Part shown: positions 35,527-45,026 of the stretch, piece after piece | Position numbering within the stretch: the stretch's first letter is position 1 | How the letters are laid out: each line of letters begins with the position of its first letter | Assembly (NCBI GenBank): GCA_937860055.1 | Contig: CALMBO010000003.1 | Coordinates: forward strand, 1-63,875 | Direction: 5' to 3' | Origin: an uncultured Verrucomicrobiota bacterium | GTDB lineage: Bacteria > Verrucomicrobiota > Kiritimatiellia > CAIQIC01 > Lenti-01 | DNA length: 63,875 bases | Notes under the pieces: model-generated | Told to the model about the DNA's origin: nothing | The model's input: only the letters and a program-made list of their open reading frames with translations | Database searches by the model: none | Position numbers and translations under genes: made by a program

Positions 35527-37530
35527 TTACGGCTGCAGCAGGCCGCCGAGGATTTCGAGCCCTTTTTCCACGTGTTTCCGGTCGGACTTGGAGAGCGAAT
35601 CCAGGGGCGAATCCGGGCCTCCGCCCGCGATGCCGGCCCAGGCGTTTTCCAGGAGCCGGTCGAGATCGGGCTGCACCTGGGGATCGCGCAGGGATCCGCG
35701 GATGAAGAGGGGGACCAGCAGGCCGCCCTCCTCGTAGGGCAGATAGGCCGAGAGGTCCTTGCCGCCGGTCAGGGCGGCGGTTTCTTCGGGCGAGGCGACC
35801 AGATGCGCGGAAAGGTCCAGCCGGTCGTCGAAGGGGAAGATCGCGCCGAAGAGATCGAGGCGATAGCCGGGCATGGAGAGGCGCGTGCCGGAGAGCGCGG
35901 CTTTTCCATTGCGGAGGGCGAGGGTGGCAGTGGCCGTGTCGTAGCGCGAAGTGGTGGTGGCGGCGGCGGCCTGTTTCGCCTGTTCGACCTTGGCTTTCAG
36001 GCGCGGCACGAGCTGCAGCAGGACGGGATGGTCGAGCTGCAGCCAGGCCTGGTCCATGAGGGATCCGCCGGTTCCCACGGATTGCAGGCCGTCGATCCGT
36101 CCCGTCGCGTCGGCGACGAGCGCGCGCAGCCCGGGTTCGGCGACGGCGGTCCCCGAGGCGCTGGCCTCCAGATGGAGGCGGCCCGAGAGGCCGGCAAGGT
36201 CGCCGAAGCCGTTGGCGGCCAGCGCCTGTTCGATGGCCAGCTGGTCGGCCACGAGGCGGTCGAGCCGGTATGACAGCGGGCAGGCCAGTAGCTGGGCGTT
36301 GCCGCGCGCCTCGATGGTGCCGCCATAGGCCGAGAGCTTCGCGGCCGGGATCGCCAGCACGCCATCGCGCAGAAAGGCGGCGGCCGTTCCCTGCTCGAAG
36401 CGGTTTTGTCCGTAGGCGATTTTCGGGAAGGCCAGTTCGGCGGTGGCCTGCGCATGCCGGAGCAGCAGGACGAGCCGGGGATTTTCCGCCAGCGAAATCG
36501 CGCCGGGAGGCGGTACGCAGGGCGCCGGGGCGGTTTGGAATTCCGGGGGCAGGGGGGCGCCGGCGAGCAGGTGCTGCGCGACGGGGGCCGGCAGCGAGAT
36601 GTCGAGGCGGAGTCCGGCATTCAGCTCCACGGGGTAGTCTTCCGTGGCTGCGGAGGTCTTGAAATCCAGCCGGAGGGTGGTTTTGTCCGCGAGCGCGCCT
36701 TGGATTTCCAGCGCGGTTTCCAGTCGCTGGAAGGGCCGGGTGCCAGGGGGCAGGAACATCTGCAAATCCTTGAAATCCCGGATGTCCAGCTTCGACCGGA
36801 AGGCCATCGGCCATGCCTCCGGATTCCGCGAGTATTGTGCGAGAGGGGGGCCGGAGAGCTCGAACTGGAACGTGGAGGATCCGCCGATGGCGACGCTGCC
36901 CTCCATCCGGAAGGGCTTGTCCGGCGCCACGTCGCGCAATTGGAAATCCAGGTTGGAGAGCTGGAAGGATTCCTCGCCCCCCGCGGCGGCCGGCCGGATG
37001 AACTCGAACTGCGCATCTTCGATCTGCACCAGCCGGATGGCCAGGGGAGGCTCGGCCGGCTGGGCGGGCGCAGGTGGAACGGCGGGGAGGGGGGGCGCCG
37101 CTTCCGGGGGAAGGGATGCGGAGGGGGCCGGCGCAGATTCCCCGGCAGGCGGGGCGGAAACCAGGTCCGAGAAATTGAAAGAGCCGTCCTCCCGCTGCAC
37201 GATGCGGATGGACGGGCGTTCCAGCCGGAGCGCCGAGATTTCCTTGGTCCGGAAATCCACGGTGGCGGAGAAGGCCTGGATCGAGGCGAATTCCTGCGCG
37301 CCGCCTTTTTCGCGGAGCACGGCGTCCCGGACGACGAGGGAGAAGGGGAAGAGACGGTAGTCGATCCTGCCATAATCGGCCGTCCGTCCGGTGGTGCGTT
37401 CGACGAACCCCGTCGCGGCCGCCTTGAATTTTGGCGTATTGAGCAGGTGGCGCAGCGTGAAATGGGCGGTGGCGAGCAGGAAAACCGCCGTACCGGCGAG
37501 CCAGAGGAGGAAACGAAGCAATTTCTTCAT
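35527..37530 (-). CDS. AsmA/DUF748-like periplasmic membrane protein
   Basis: 667 aa from ATG 37530. One N-terminal membrane helix (LLRFLLWLAGTAVFLLATAHF) is followed by the AsmA-type opening TPKFKAAATGFVERTTGRTADYGRIDYRLFPFSLVVRDAVL. A long series of beta strands with alternating polarity follows, as in the repeating-beta-groove bridge proteins proposed to move lipids between membranes. A proline-rich linker (about residues 125-165) separates two parts. The C-terminal domain (GGSLMDQAWLQLDHPVLL) also matches AsmA_2-type ends. It is monocistronic between the TPR gene and the plus-strand promoter at 37594. Confidence 0.8.
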   Translation of the reverse strand: MKKLLRFLLWLAGTAVFLLATAHFTLRHLLNTPKFKAAATGFVERTTGRTADYGRIDYRLFPFSLVVRDAVLREKGGAQEFASIQAFSATVDFRTKEISALRLERPSIRIVQREDGSFNFSDLVSAPPAGESAPAPSASLPPEAAPPLPAVPPAPAQPAEPPLAIRLVQIEDAQFEFIRPAAAGGEESFQLSNLDFQLRDVAPDKPFRMEGSVAIGGSSTFQFELSGPPLAQYSRNPEAWPMAFRSKLDIRDFKDLQMFLPPGTRPFQRLETALEIQGALADKTTLRLDFKTSAATEDYPVELNAGLRLDISLPAPVAQHLLAGAPLPPEFQTAPAPCVPPPGAISLAENPRLVLLLRHAQATAELAFPKIAYGQNRFEQGTAAAFLRDGVLAIPAAKLSAYGGTIEARGNAQLLACPLSYRLDRLVADQLAIEQALAANGFGDLAGLSGRLHLEASASGTAVAEPGLRALVADATGRIDGLQSVGTGGSLMDQAWLQLDHPVLLQLVPRLKAKVEQAKQAAAATTTSRYDTATATLALRNGKAALSGTRLSMPGYRLDLFGAIFPFDDRLDLSAHLVASPEETAALTGGKDLSAYLPYEEGGLLVPLFIRGSLRDPQVQPDLDRLLENAWAGIAGGGPDSPLDSLSKSDRKHVEKGLEILGGLLQP

Positions 37531-37930
37531 GGCGGGAGAATAGGGGATCGGGCCGGAAAATCCAAAGCCGAAGATGCTTGAAGCGGAGGGAGCTTGACAT
37601 TCAGATGCAAGCTCCATATACGAATAAATTATGGCAACGTACACGCCGAGTCATTGGCATAGCGCCTGCTTCTCTCTCTCCTTCACCACCTGATTCGCTG
37701 CGGGTTCACGCGAACCCCGCCACCGTTGTTTTTCAATCCACCCGGCACCACTGTTGCCGTCAGCTGGGCTATGTTTTCGCCGGGAGGTGGCGGCATTCAT
37801 CTGAATTCCTGCGATCTTTTGGCGGCTGGAAACAGGGTGTTGAATGGGGTGAAGAGGCGCGGTCTGTGCGTGAGATCGAAACCACGGATGTCGATTCTGG
37901 CTTGCCAGGGTTTGCATTGGAGGAGGCCGC
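37531..37930. other. Intergenic region with long leader before the LamG gene
   Basis: These 400 bp separate divergent genes. They contain the plus-strand promoter at 37594-37622 and then about 300 nt of leader to the ATG at 37931. The leader has a small hairpin (GCGGGTTC / GAACCCCGC near 37699-37721) and a strong GGAGGAGG ribosome site at about 37917-37924. No conserved small ORF or riboswitch was recognised. Confidence 0.5.
37594..37622 (+). promoter_or_regulatory. Sigma70-like promoter for the LamG/RHS locus
   Basis: A perfect -35 TTGACA (37594-37599), a 17 bp spacer and -10 TATACG (37617-37622). Surrounding sequence is AT-richer than average. Transcription would start near 37629 and give a leader of about 300 nt. 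Confidence 0.65.
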
Positions 37931-39439
37931 ATGAATCTCACGTCCATTAAATGGAGTCGAACTGTGTTGCATATGTTGGGGGCCAGTGCGCTGGCGATTT
38001 CCGCATCTGCGTTCGCCGCATGCTGGGGCGACAGCGAGGTGGTGGCGGAATATCTGTTCATCGAGGGCGAGGGCAGCACGACCGTCAACACGGGCATCGA
38101 TGAAGACGATGGCAACGCGGCGCTGGTCAACGGGGCCGGTTTCCATGCCGACGCGGCACCGTCCAATGGTGGTTGCGGATGGAGTTTGCAGTTGCCGGGC
38201 ACGGGATCGGGTTCCACCACGCCAGCGGCCGAAACGGAGGATTTCTATGATCCGTTCGCCGAGGCGGGCCGCTTCACCATCATGGCCTGGGTTCGGCGCG
38301 AGAGCGGCAGCGCCGGCAGCAACACCTCCGCGCGTATCGCGAGCGATACCAGTTCGCTGACGTTGACCAACACGACGGCCGGGGTGGAATTCCGTTTTGC
38401 CGGATCGGGCGGCGGGCTGTACCTGAGGGTGAACGGGTCCGAGGTTGGCACCACGGCGGCCAGCGTTCCTCCCAATGGCAATGAATGGCGGCACGTGGCG
38501 GTCGTGTACGACGGCACGCGTCCGGCGACGAACACGTTGACCCGGAATGTGCATTTCTATGTGGATGGAATCCAGCACGGAGACGGCAACACGCTCCAGG
38601 GTGCCGTGGTCGGGACCAACGACAACCGGTTGACCCTGGGGAATTCCTCGGTCGGCCGCGGAATCGCCAATCTGCTGGTGGGCAAGATGGACGACGTGAT
38701 CATCCTGTACGATGTCGCTCCGGCGGCGGTGGGCAACGGAAAGACCAGCGAGACGATCCGGTGCTACATGGAACTCAACGACGACATCGAGCCGCCGGGC
38801 ATCGAACCGCCGGCCAACGTGACGACGAATACCGATCCGGGCCAGTGTTCCACCGCCAACGTGAGCCTCGGACAGCCGGTCGCCAGCGACAACTGCGGCA
38901 TCGCGTCCATCGGGAACAACGTCCCGGCTGTCTACCCGTCGGGGACGACGCCCGTGGTCTGGACGGCGACCGATCATGCCGGGAATTCCGCCTCCTGCAC
39001 CCAGATGGTCACCGTGGTCGACGCCGAGAGCCCGGTGTTCGTGGCGCCGACCAACCACACGGTGGAGGCCGGGCCTTGCCTGGGGGCCGTCACCAACCTG
39101 GTCCTGGCGGGACCCGTGGCGACGGACAACTGCGGGGTGACGATGCTGTACGGCGAAATCCCCGTCGCGCTGCCCGTCGGCACGAATGCCGTGGTGTGGC
39201 ATGCCTTCGACGCGGCGGGCAACCACTCTGTCTGCACGCAGCAGATGGTGGTCGTCCCCAGCCGGACGCTGGACTGCGACGGCGACGGGCTGACCGACTA
39301 CGAGGAAGTGGCGACCTATTCGACGAATCCCCAGAACGCTTGCACGGCTGGAGACGGGATCCGCGATGGCTGGAAGGTGCAATACGGGTTCGATCCCGCC
39401 TTGGCGGTCCCGGCCGAGTGCAAACCCCGGGTTTGGTAG
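37931..39439 (+). CDS. Secreted LamG-like and HYR-domain protein
   Basis: 502 aa. Signal peptide ending near ASAFAACWG. A LamG/concanavalin-like jelly roll occupies about residues 35-275 (VAEYLFIEGEGSTTVNTG, FTIMAWVRRES, NEWRHVAVVYDGT, GKMDDVIILYD). Two HYR-type Ig-like domains follow with the ASDNCG / ATDNCG and HAGNSASCTQMVTVVD patterns. The end has a calcium-binding thrombospondin-3-like stretch DCDGDGLTDYEEVATYSTNP. Such proteins act as exported adhesins or lectins. It is the first gene of a cluster leading to the RHS protein; the next gene starts 12 bp downstream. Confidence 0.88.
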   Translation: MNLTSIKWSRTVLHMLGASALAISASAFAACWGDSEVVAEYLFIEGEGSTTVNTGIDEDDGNAALVNGAGFHADAAPSNGGCGWSLQLPGTGSGSTTPAAETEDFYDPFAEAGRFTIMAWVRRESGSAGSNTSARIASDTSSLTLTNTTAGVEFRFAGSGGGLYLRVNGSEVGTTAASVPPNGNEWRHVAVVYDGTRPATNTLTRNVHFYVDGIQHGDGNTLQGAVVGTNDNRLTLGNSSVGRGIANLLVGKMDDVIILYDVAPAAVGNGKTSETIRCYMELNDDIEPPGIEPPANVTTNTDPGQCSTANVSLGQPVASDNCGIASIGNNVPAVYPSGTTPVVWTATDHAGNSASCTQMVTVVDAESPVFVAPTNHTVEAGPCLGAVTNLVLAGPVATDNCGVTMLYGEIPVALPVGTNAVVWHAFDAAGNHSVCTQQMVVVPSRTLDCDGDGLTDYEEVATYSTNPQNACTAGDGIRDGWKVQYGFDPALAVPAECKPRVW

Positions 39440-39451
39440 GAGAATTCCGAC

Positions 39452-40051
39452 ATGAAGACGACACGCATGGTGATCGTGGCCGCGGTCCTCGCGGCTTTGC
39501 TGGGGCTGGCGTTTTGGGCCCAGCGGCAAGGGGGGGCGGAGAAGGCGGAGGGGAGGGTCGGAAAAGGGCAAGACGTGGCGCTGGGTTCGGAAACGCCAGG
39601 AGGCGCCAATGCAGGAGCCGAGGCGGACACCGAGGCCGTGACACCGGAAATGCTCGAATCCCTGACCACCGCCACGGCGCAGATCGTCCGGGGGGACGGG
39701 AGCACGGCGGCCATTCGGGCCATCGACGGGGAATTCGGCCGGGTGCAGGTCGATCCCAATGAAAACCTGAAAATCCGGCTAACTTTGAGGGGCTTCGATG
39801 CAGGCCGGCCGGTCCTGATCGAGGCCGACAACGGGGGGAGCCTGAACCGGCGGGCAGGTCCGCTCGTCCTCCAGCCGCCCGCCGACGATGGCGCCATCGA
39901 GTTTGATTTCGTCATCGGCGGCAACACGGGCCGGTACACCATCATGGTCAGCCAAGGCGGACGCCAGGAACTGCTGGAATTCCGGGTCGGACCGGAGCCG
40001 CCGCCCGGCCAGGCTGGGCCAATCCGGATATTCAACCCCGACCCCGCGTGA
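39452..40051 (+). CDS. Small membrane-anchored hypothetical protein
   Basis: 199 aa. One N-terminal hydrophobic helix (MVIVAAVLAALLGLAFWA) is a signal anchor. A low-complexity Gly/Ala/Glu linker follows to about residue 65, then a beta-rich domain (IKIRLTLRGFDAGRPVLIEAD-like, NTGRYTIMVSQGGRQELLEFRVG) of Ig or carbohydrate-binding appearance. No family was recognised. It lies between the LamG/HYR and RHS genes at short spacing and is probably co-transcribed. It may be an anchor or chaperone for the RHS protein, but this is only inference from position. Confidence 0.75.
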   Translation: MKTTRMVIVAAVLAALLGLAFWAQRQGGAEKAEGRVGKGQDVALGSETPGGANAGAEADTEAVTPEMLESLTTATAQIVRGDGSTAAIRAIDGEFGRVQVDPNENLKIRLTLRGFDAGRPVLIEADNGGSLNRRAGPLVLQPPADDGAIEFDFVIGGNTGRYTIMVSQGGRQELLEFRVGPEPPPGQAGPIRIFNPDPA

Positions 40052-40064
40052 AAGAGAGAAAACC

Positions 40065-43000
40065 ATAAAAAATCTTTATTTAAATGCGTGGATCGCGGGA
40101 TGGCTTATCATCGCGGCGGCCGACGCCGACGCCTATGTCGCGGGTTGCGGGAACGACCCGACTCCGCCGCCGTGCGTGGGTGTTTCCGGCCCGCAGCCCG
40201 ACAGCAAAACAGTGGGGCCGGATTCCATCTCGCCCTACCGCGCGAACAAGAGCCGCCACGTCACCGATCTGGTGACTTCGGGGCTCGCACCGATCGCCTT
40301 CACGCGCATCTACAACAGCCGCACGACCGACTACACGACCAACTATGTGGAATTCGGCTGGCGGCAGACGTGGCAGCACAACTGGAGCTACGAGATGCGC
40401 GACCTGTCCTCCTCGTCGCTCGGGTTCAACGACATCAAGGTGCGGTATCCCAGCGGCGTGGAGTACAACTTCAAGGCAGTGGACACCAACGGGTTGGTCC
40501 GCGTGCCCTATGCCTTCGTCGGCGACCGCCTGTACAAATGGACCGGGGGAACAGTGGGATTCACCCTGGTCACACCGGGCGGGAAGGAATACGACTTCCA
40601 GCGCAGCACCTATCCGCGCTACCGGCTGGTCCGGATGCGCGACGGACAGGGCACCGAATGGAGCATGGGCTACGATGGCTACGACCGGCTTTCGAAAGTG
40701 GAAAACGAGTTTGGGCGCTGGATCGAAATTCACCGCGGCACCGTCAACGGACGGCTGTGCATCACCGGGCTGGAAAGCAGCGATGGCCGGGAGGTCACCT
40801 ACGGCTACGACATCTGGGAATCCATGCCGGGCAGCACCTCGTCGGTGTCCGACCTCGTGCTGGCCGAGGTTCAATATCCCGACGGATCGCAGGCGGAATA
40901 CACCTACGTCGGGGCGGAAAGCCTGACCAATGGGCGGCCCTTGCTCGCCACGGCGAGCGATCCCTGCGTGTCCGGGGCGGGAGCGCGGGCCAAGCTGCTG
41001 TACAACTACGGTTTCATCCTGGATTTCGGGAGCGGGCCCTATCTGGTGACCGGCGTGGTCCTGGAGCAGCGGAACCTGGATACCGACGAGGCGCTGGTCA
41101 GAATGCCGGAAGGGTCGGGCGACTACCCTCAGGTCCTGTTGGGGGATGGCATCGAGGTGGTCCACAAGTACACCAACGGCTTGATCCAGGAATGGCGCGA
41201 CGGCGAGGGACGGGCTCAATATTACACCCGCGACCAGGGCGGGGCGGGGTATGTTGCCGCGATCACCGACGCCGAAAGCAACACGACGACCTACGTGCGA
41301 GATTACGCGGGCCGGGTTCTGGAACAGGTCGATCCGCTGGGGAACACCAACCGCTTCACCTACAACGACGCCGGGTTCGCGCTGACCGAGACCGATCCGC
41401 TGGGCCGGACCACGACCTGCACCCGGGACACAAACAACCTGCCCGTCCGCATCGACTATCCCGACGGCAGCTATGAAGAATGGAGCTACAACGAGTTCCT
41501 GCTGCCGCTCACCAACCGGCTGCGCAACGGGGGCGTCGCCACCTTCGCCTATTACGGCACGAACGAGACCGGCGGGATGATGGGAGAACTGAAATCCACG
41601 ACCGACCCCATGGGTAGCACCACGACCTACACGTGGACCCCGGCCGGCTATCGCGCCAGCGTCACCGACGCCCGGTCCAACACTACCTGGTTTGCCAGCG
41701 ACTGGAAGGGGCGGCCCCTGGCTGTCACCAACGCCGACGGTACGGCGGTCTATTTCCACTACGACGCCTTTGGAAACTGCACGAACCAGGTGGACGAACT
41801 GGGGCGCGCGACGGCCTTTGCCTACGACGCCTACAACCGCGTCCAGACCGTCCGGGATCCCCTCGGGCGCGAGGTGGCATACGAGTACGGCCGCACCCCC
41901 GGCTGCGGCGGCTGCGGGGTGTACGAAGCGACCGTCACGCGGATCACCGACCCGGCCGGGATCGTCACGGAATACGCCTACGACCGCAGCGGCACGCGGA
42001 CCAACGAGACGGTCGCCGTCGGCACGCCGGCGGAATCCGCCACCTCCTGGACCTACGACGCCCTGGGGCGCCTGAAAACACAGACCGACGCCAACGGCAA
42101 CCTCCACACCTGGATCTATGACGCGGCCGGTCGTCTGGCGGCGGAGTCCAACGCGGCGGCCGAAGTGACGACCTACGCCTACGATCCGGCGGGCAGCCTG
42201 ACCAACCGCGTGGACGGGGCCGGTGTCGAAACCTTCCGGGAATACGATGCGATGGGCCGCCTTGTGGCCCAAGGCAGCGGAAACTTCCGCTATGAATACG
42301 CCTACGACATCGGCGGTCGCTGCACCTCCGTTTGCACCCGGGTGGACGGGACAGTCACGGAAAACACGGCCTTCGCCTTCGACCTCAACGACCGCTTGTT
42401 GCTAAAGACGAACGCCGCAGGCCCTGTCCTGACCTATGGCTACGACGCCCTGGGCGGGCGGACCAACTTTGCCGTGGCGGGGGTGCTCGACGTTTTCTAT
42501 GAATACGACGTTCGGAACCGGCTGGTGGAAATCTTGGACAACGGCAAGACCACCCGATTCGACTATGATGCGGCGGGACAGCGCACCAACGCCGTCTGGC
42601 CCAACGGGACCCATGCCGCCTACGCCTACGATGACGCCGGGCAATTGTTCTCGCTGGTCCACGGTAGGGCGGGTTCGCCGAACCCGCCAATTGCCTCTTT
42701 CATCTACGCCTACGACCTCTCCGGCCGCCGGACCAACATGGTGACCTTGGAAGGGACCAACAGCTATGCCTACGACGCCCGGGGGCAGTTGACCGCCGTG
42801 ACCTATCCGGACGGGAGCTCCGAGGCCTTCGCCTACGATCCCGTCGGCAACCGGACGTCCTTGGTCCAGGCGGCATCGGGCGGGCCGGCCATCGAAACTG
42901 TCTACGCCTATGGCCCCGCCAACCGGCTGCTGTTCTCGGAATCGGCGGCGGAAACCAATGTGTACGTCTTCGACGACGCCGGGCGGCTCGTCGGGCAGAC

Positions 43001-43967
43001 CGTCAGCGGGCTGTCGCGCACCTGTGCCTACGACTTCCAGTCCCGGATGACGTCGCTGACGGACACCAATGGAGCGGTCTTCGCCTACGCCTTCGACGGC
43101 GAAGGAAACCGCGTCCGGCAGGATTTGAACGGTTGTCTATCCACGCGGTTCGTCTATGATGGGGCCAATGCGGTGGCGGAAATGAACGCAAGCAACCAGG
43201 TTGTGTGGGCGTGGGTCAACGGGGCGGGGCTCGACCAGCCCGTCGAGCGGATCGCGTTCATCAACGGCACCGCCCGCAACCGGCAGGTTTATCACGCCGA
43301 TGGCCTGGGATCGGTTTCCACGCTGACGGATGAAAACGGCGAACCCGTCCAGACCTACGCCTATGCGGCCTTTGGGGGCATCCGGGAGCAAACGGGCACC
43401 GACCTGAATCGCGTCACCTTCACCGCCCGCGAAGCCATGGGCGACAACCTCGGGTTCCATTACTACCGCCACCGCGTCTACGATCCGAACACCGGTCGAT
43501 TCATCTCCCAAGATCCGCTGGGATTTGTGGATGGTGCAAATCGGTATGTGTATTGCGGGAATGATCCGGTAGATTTGGTTGATCCATTTGGGCTGCAGGA
43601 TATCAGGGGGTCTGTCGAACAGGCGGCTTTGAATCCGGCAACATACGGTGATGATGTAGCTAATCTGGCTAGGGGGTTTCTCAAAGAACATGCGCAAGAA
43701 AATGCAAGGCGAAAAGCTCTTCAGCAACTTGCCAAAAATGCCAAAAGATTTGATGCAAAATACCTGAAAAATAAACTTGGCGTGCAAGATAAAGAAGCAT
43801 TTCATCCAATCAAAAAGAAAATCATAAATGCCTTTAAAAACGATATACCCCAAAACTGTGAAAATCCTGATATACTTATTGATGCAAACAATAATATTGT
43901 TCTAAAAGATCTAGCGACACGTCAAGTATTCCCGACTGGTGAAAATATCGGAAATTATATTCCATGA
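40065..43967 (+). CDS. RHS-repeat protein with variable C-terminal tip
   Basis: About 1300 aa. A DUF6531-like N-terminus (PDSKTVGPDSISPYR) precedes many YD repeats (YDAAGRLAAE, YDALGRLKT and others) that form the RHS shell. The core ends with FHYYRHRVYDPNTGRFISQDPLGFVDG...NPVDLVDPFGL-like sequence. The last about 125 residues are lysine- and asparagine-rich and AT-rich in DNA, as expected of a swapped-in toxin tip, with a recurrent ending (NPDILIDANNNIVLKD, TGENIGNYIP). No catalytic family was identified. There is no ATG: the signal peptide (KNLYLNAWIAGWLIIAAADADA) begins at an ATA codon, 40065, after GAGAGAA. The start is uncertain. Confidence 0.85.
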   Translation: MKNLYLNAWIAGWLIIAAADADAYVAGCGNDPTPPPCVGVSGPQPDSKTVGPDSISPYRANKSRHVTDLVTSGLAPIAFTRIYNSRTTDYTTNYVEFGWRQTWQHNWSYEMRDLSSSSLGFNDIKVRYPSGVEYNFKAVDTNGLVRVPYAFVGDRLYKWTGGTVGFTLVTPGGKEYDFQRSTYPRYRLVRMRDGQGTEWSMGYDGYDRLSKVENEFGRWIEIHRGTVNGRLCITGLESSDGREVTYGYDIWESMPGSTSSVSDLVLAEVQYPDGSQAEYTYVGAESLTNGRPLLATASDPCVSGAGARAKLLYNYGFILDFGSGPYLVTGVVLEQRNLDTDEALVRMPEGSGDYPQVLLGDGIEVVHKYTNGLIQEWRDGEGRAQYYTRDQGGAGYVAAITDAESNTTTYVRDYAGRVLEQVDPLGNTNRFTYNDAGFALTETDPLGRTTTCTRDTNNLPVRIDYPDGSYEEWSYNEFLLPLTNRLRNGGVATFAYYGTNETGGMMGELKSTTDPMGSTTTYTWTPAGYRASVTDARSNTTWFASDWKGRPLAVTNADGTAVYFHYDAFGNCTNQVDELGRATAFAYDAYNRVQTVRDPLGREVAYEYGRTPGCGGCGVYEATVTRITDPAGIVTEYAYDRSGTRTNETVAVGTPAESATSWTYDALGRLKTQTDANGNLHTWIYDAAGRLAAESNAAAEVTTYAYDPAGSLTNRVDGAGVETFREYDAMGRLVAQGSGNFRYEYAYDIGGRCTSVCTRVDGTVTENTAFAFDLNDRLLLKTNAAGPVLTYGYDALGGRTNFAVAGVLDVFYEYDVRNRLVEILDNGKTTRFDYDAAGQRTNAVWPNGTHAAYAYDDAGQLFSLVHGRAGSPNPPIASFIYAYDLSGRRTNMVTLEGTNSYAYDARGQLTAVTYPDGSSEAFAYDPVGNRTSLVQAASGGPAIETVYAYGPANRLLFSESAAETNVYVFDDAGRLVGQTVSGLSRTCAYDFQSRMTSLTDTNGAVFAYAFDGEGNRVRQDLNGCLSTRFVYDGANAVAEMNASNQVVWAWVNGAGLDQPVERIAFINGTARNRQVYHADGLGSVSTLTDENGEPVQTYAYAAFGGIREQTGTDLNRVTFTAREAMGDNLGFHYYRHRVYDPNTGRFISQDPLGFVDGANRYVYCGNDPVDLVDPFGLQDIRGSVEQAALNPATYGDDVANLARGFLKEHAQENARRKALQQLAKNAKRFDAKYLKNKLGVQDKEAFHPIKKKIINAFKNDIPQNCENPDILIDANNNIVLKDLATRQVFPTGENIGNYIP

Positions 43968-44353
43968 TAACCCGTATTATAATGTGGTGCTTGATTCGCG
44001 GCCGGGAATTCAGTCCGGGCGCAGCAACACGCATGACGGGGCTTTGGTTTGATGAATCAAACGAGCCCGGTGAACTAGTCCGTACGGGAGCGTACAAAGG
44101 TAAACCTTTGCCTTACGGTTCTGGTGTTCTAGAGGAAAAGCATCCATCAATCGGCAACGGTTTTGGCGAGCGAGTAATGGGCTCCATTACCGGGAAAATA
44201 CCGCTGCTTAAGTCGACTGGTGCTGAGTCAATCGCACTGTATTTGGAAGTATATCATGATGGCAGTTGTTTGTTTGAGATACCAGTTGAACTGCTGTCCA
44301 AGCTCGCTTCGGTTGGATTGCCGCTTCAAGTCTCCTGTTATGAGGAGGCATAA
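43964..44353 (+). CDS. Probable immunity protein (DUF4279-like)
   Basis: 129 aa. The ATG overlaps the RHS stop by four bases (ATGA), so it is translationally coupled to the toxin tip as immunity genes often are. The pattern FSPGAATRMTGL, PGELVRTGAYKGKPLPYGSG, IPLLKSTGAESIALYLEVYHDGSCLFEIPVELLSKLASVGLPLQVSCYE resembles DUF4279, a family often found next to polymorphic toxins. Base composition is AT-richer than in the window generally. It probably neutralises the tip of this RHS protein. The family call is from memory of the motif pattern. Confidence 0.7.
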   Translation: MITRIIMWCLIRGREFSPGAATRMTGLWFDESNEPGELVRTGAYKGKPLPYGSGVLEEKHPSIGNGFGERVMGSITGKIPLLKSTGAESIALYLEVYHDGSCLFEIPVELLSKLASVGLPLQVSCYEEA

Positions 44354-44363
44354 CCGAGAAAAG

Positions 44364-45026
44364 GTGAAGTTCAACGGCATAAAATCGGGAATTGTCTTCT
44401 TCGCTGTCCTTCTCTGCATATCGTGCAATCCGCGATCCTCCCCGCGCGATGTCGATGAATCGCTGGATCGGGCATTCGAGATGTTCACACAGTGCAAATA
44501 CGAGCAGTTGTTGAGGGAACTCGACCGCATTCAGACAATTGCACCGTCCCATTATCTGGTCTATGAAATGAGGGCGTGGACATTGTATCTCATGGGAGGT
44601 GGTGACAAGGTAGACGAAACGATTCTTAACAATCTAGGCAAAGCGATAGGATTGGCTCCATCCAAAGCCGCACAATCGTATCATCTTCGTGGCGTGATCC
44701 ATCAGCGGCAAAAGAACCTGGACTCAGCCATCCAAGATTATTCGAAAACCATTGAACTTCTGCCCAATGAGCCAAGAATGTACAATTCATACTTGGGGAG
44801 GGGAGGGGTATTCGCCACGAAGTCCAACTATGTCGCTGCCATTAAAGATGCAAAACGGGCGGCGGAATTGCAGCCCGACCAATATCGGCCTTATCTTCTT
44901 ATGGTGATGTCCTACCGGGAACTCGGCGATCGCGAGGAAGCCATCAAATGGTTAGCCGTCGCCGAGCGGCTGGCACCAACCAATCCCGTCGTGATGGAGT
45001 TGAAGGAAGAGTTGGGCGTTGAGTGA
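44364..45026 (+). CDS. TPR-repeat lipoprotein in the toxin locus
   Basis: 220 aa from GTG 44364. It has a lipoprotein signal (KSGIVFFAVLLCISC) with the lipobox cysteine near residue 20. ATG 44340 is an alternative start and would overlap the immunity gene by 14 bp. The rest is TPR repeats (YHLRGVIHQRQKNLDSAIQDYSKTIELLP, GRGGVFATKSNYVAAIKDAKRAAELQP, LMVMSYRELGDREEAIKWLAVAERLAP). AT-rich like the RHS tip, it looks imported with it. It could be an additional immunity or delivery accessory protein, but that is uncertain. Confidence 0.8.
   Translation: MKFNGIKSGIVFFAVLLCISCNPRSSPRDVDESLDRAFEMFTQCKYEQLLRELDRIQTIAPSHYLVYEMRAWTLYLMGGGDKVDETILNNLGKAIGLAPSKAAQSYHLRGVIHQRQKNLDSAIQDYSKTIELLPNEPRMYNSYLGRGGVFATKSNYVAAIKDAKRAAELQPDQYRPYLLMVMSYRELGDREEAIKWLAVAERLAPTNPVVMELKEELGVE

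Noticed and set aside
40080..42272. 730 aa minus-strand open frame opposite the RHS gene
   Set aside because: A mirror of the YD-repeat coding sequence with no independent support.
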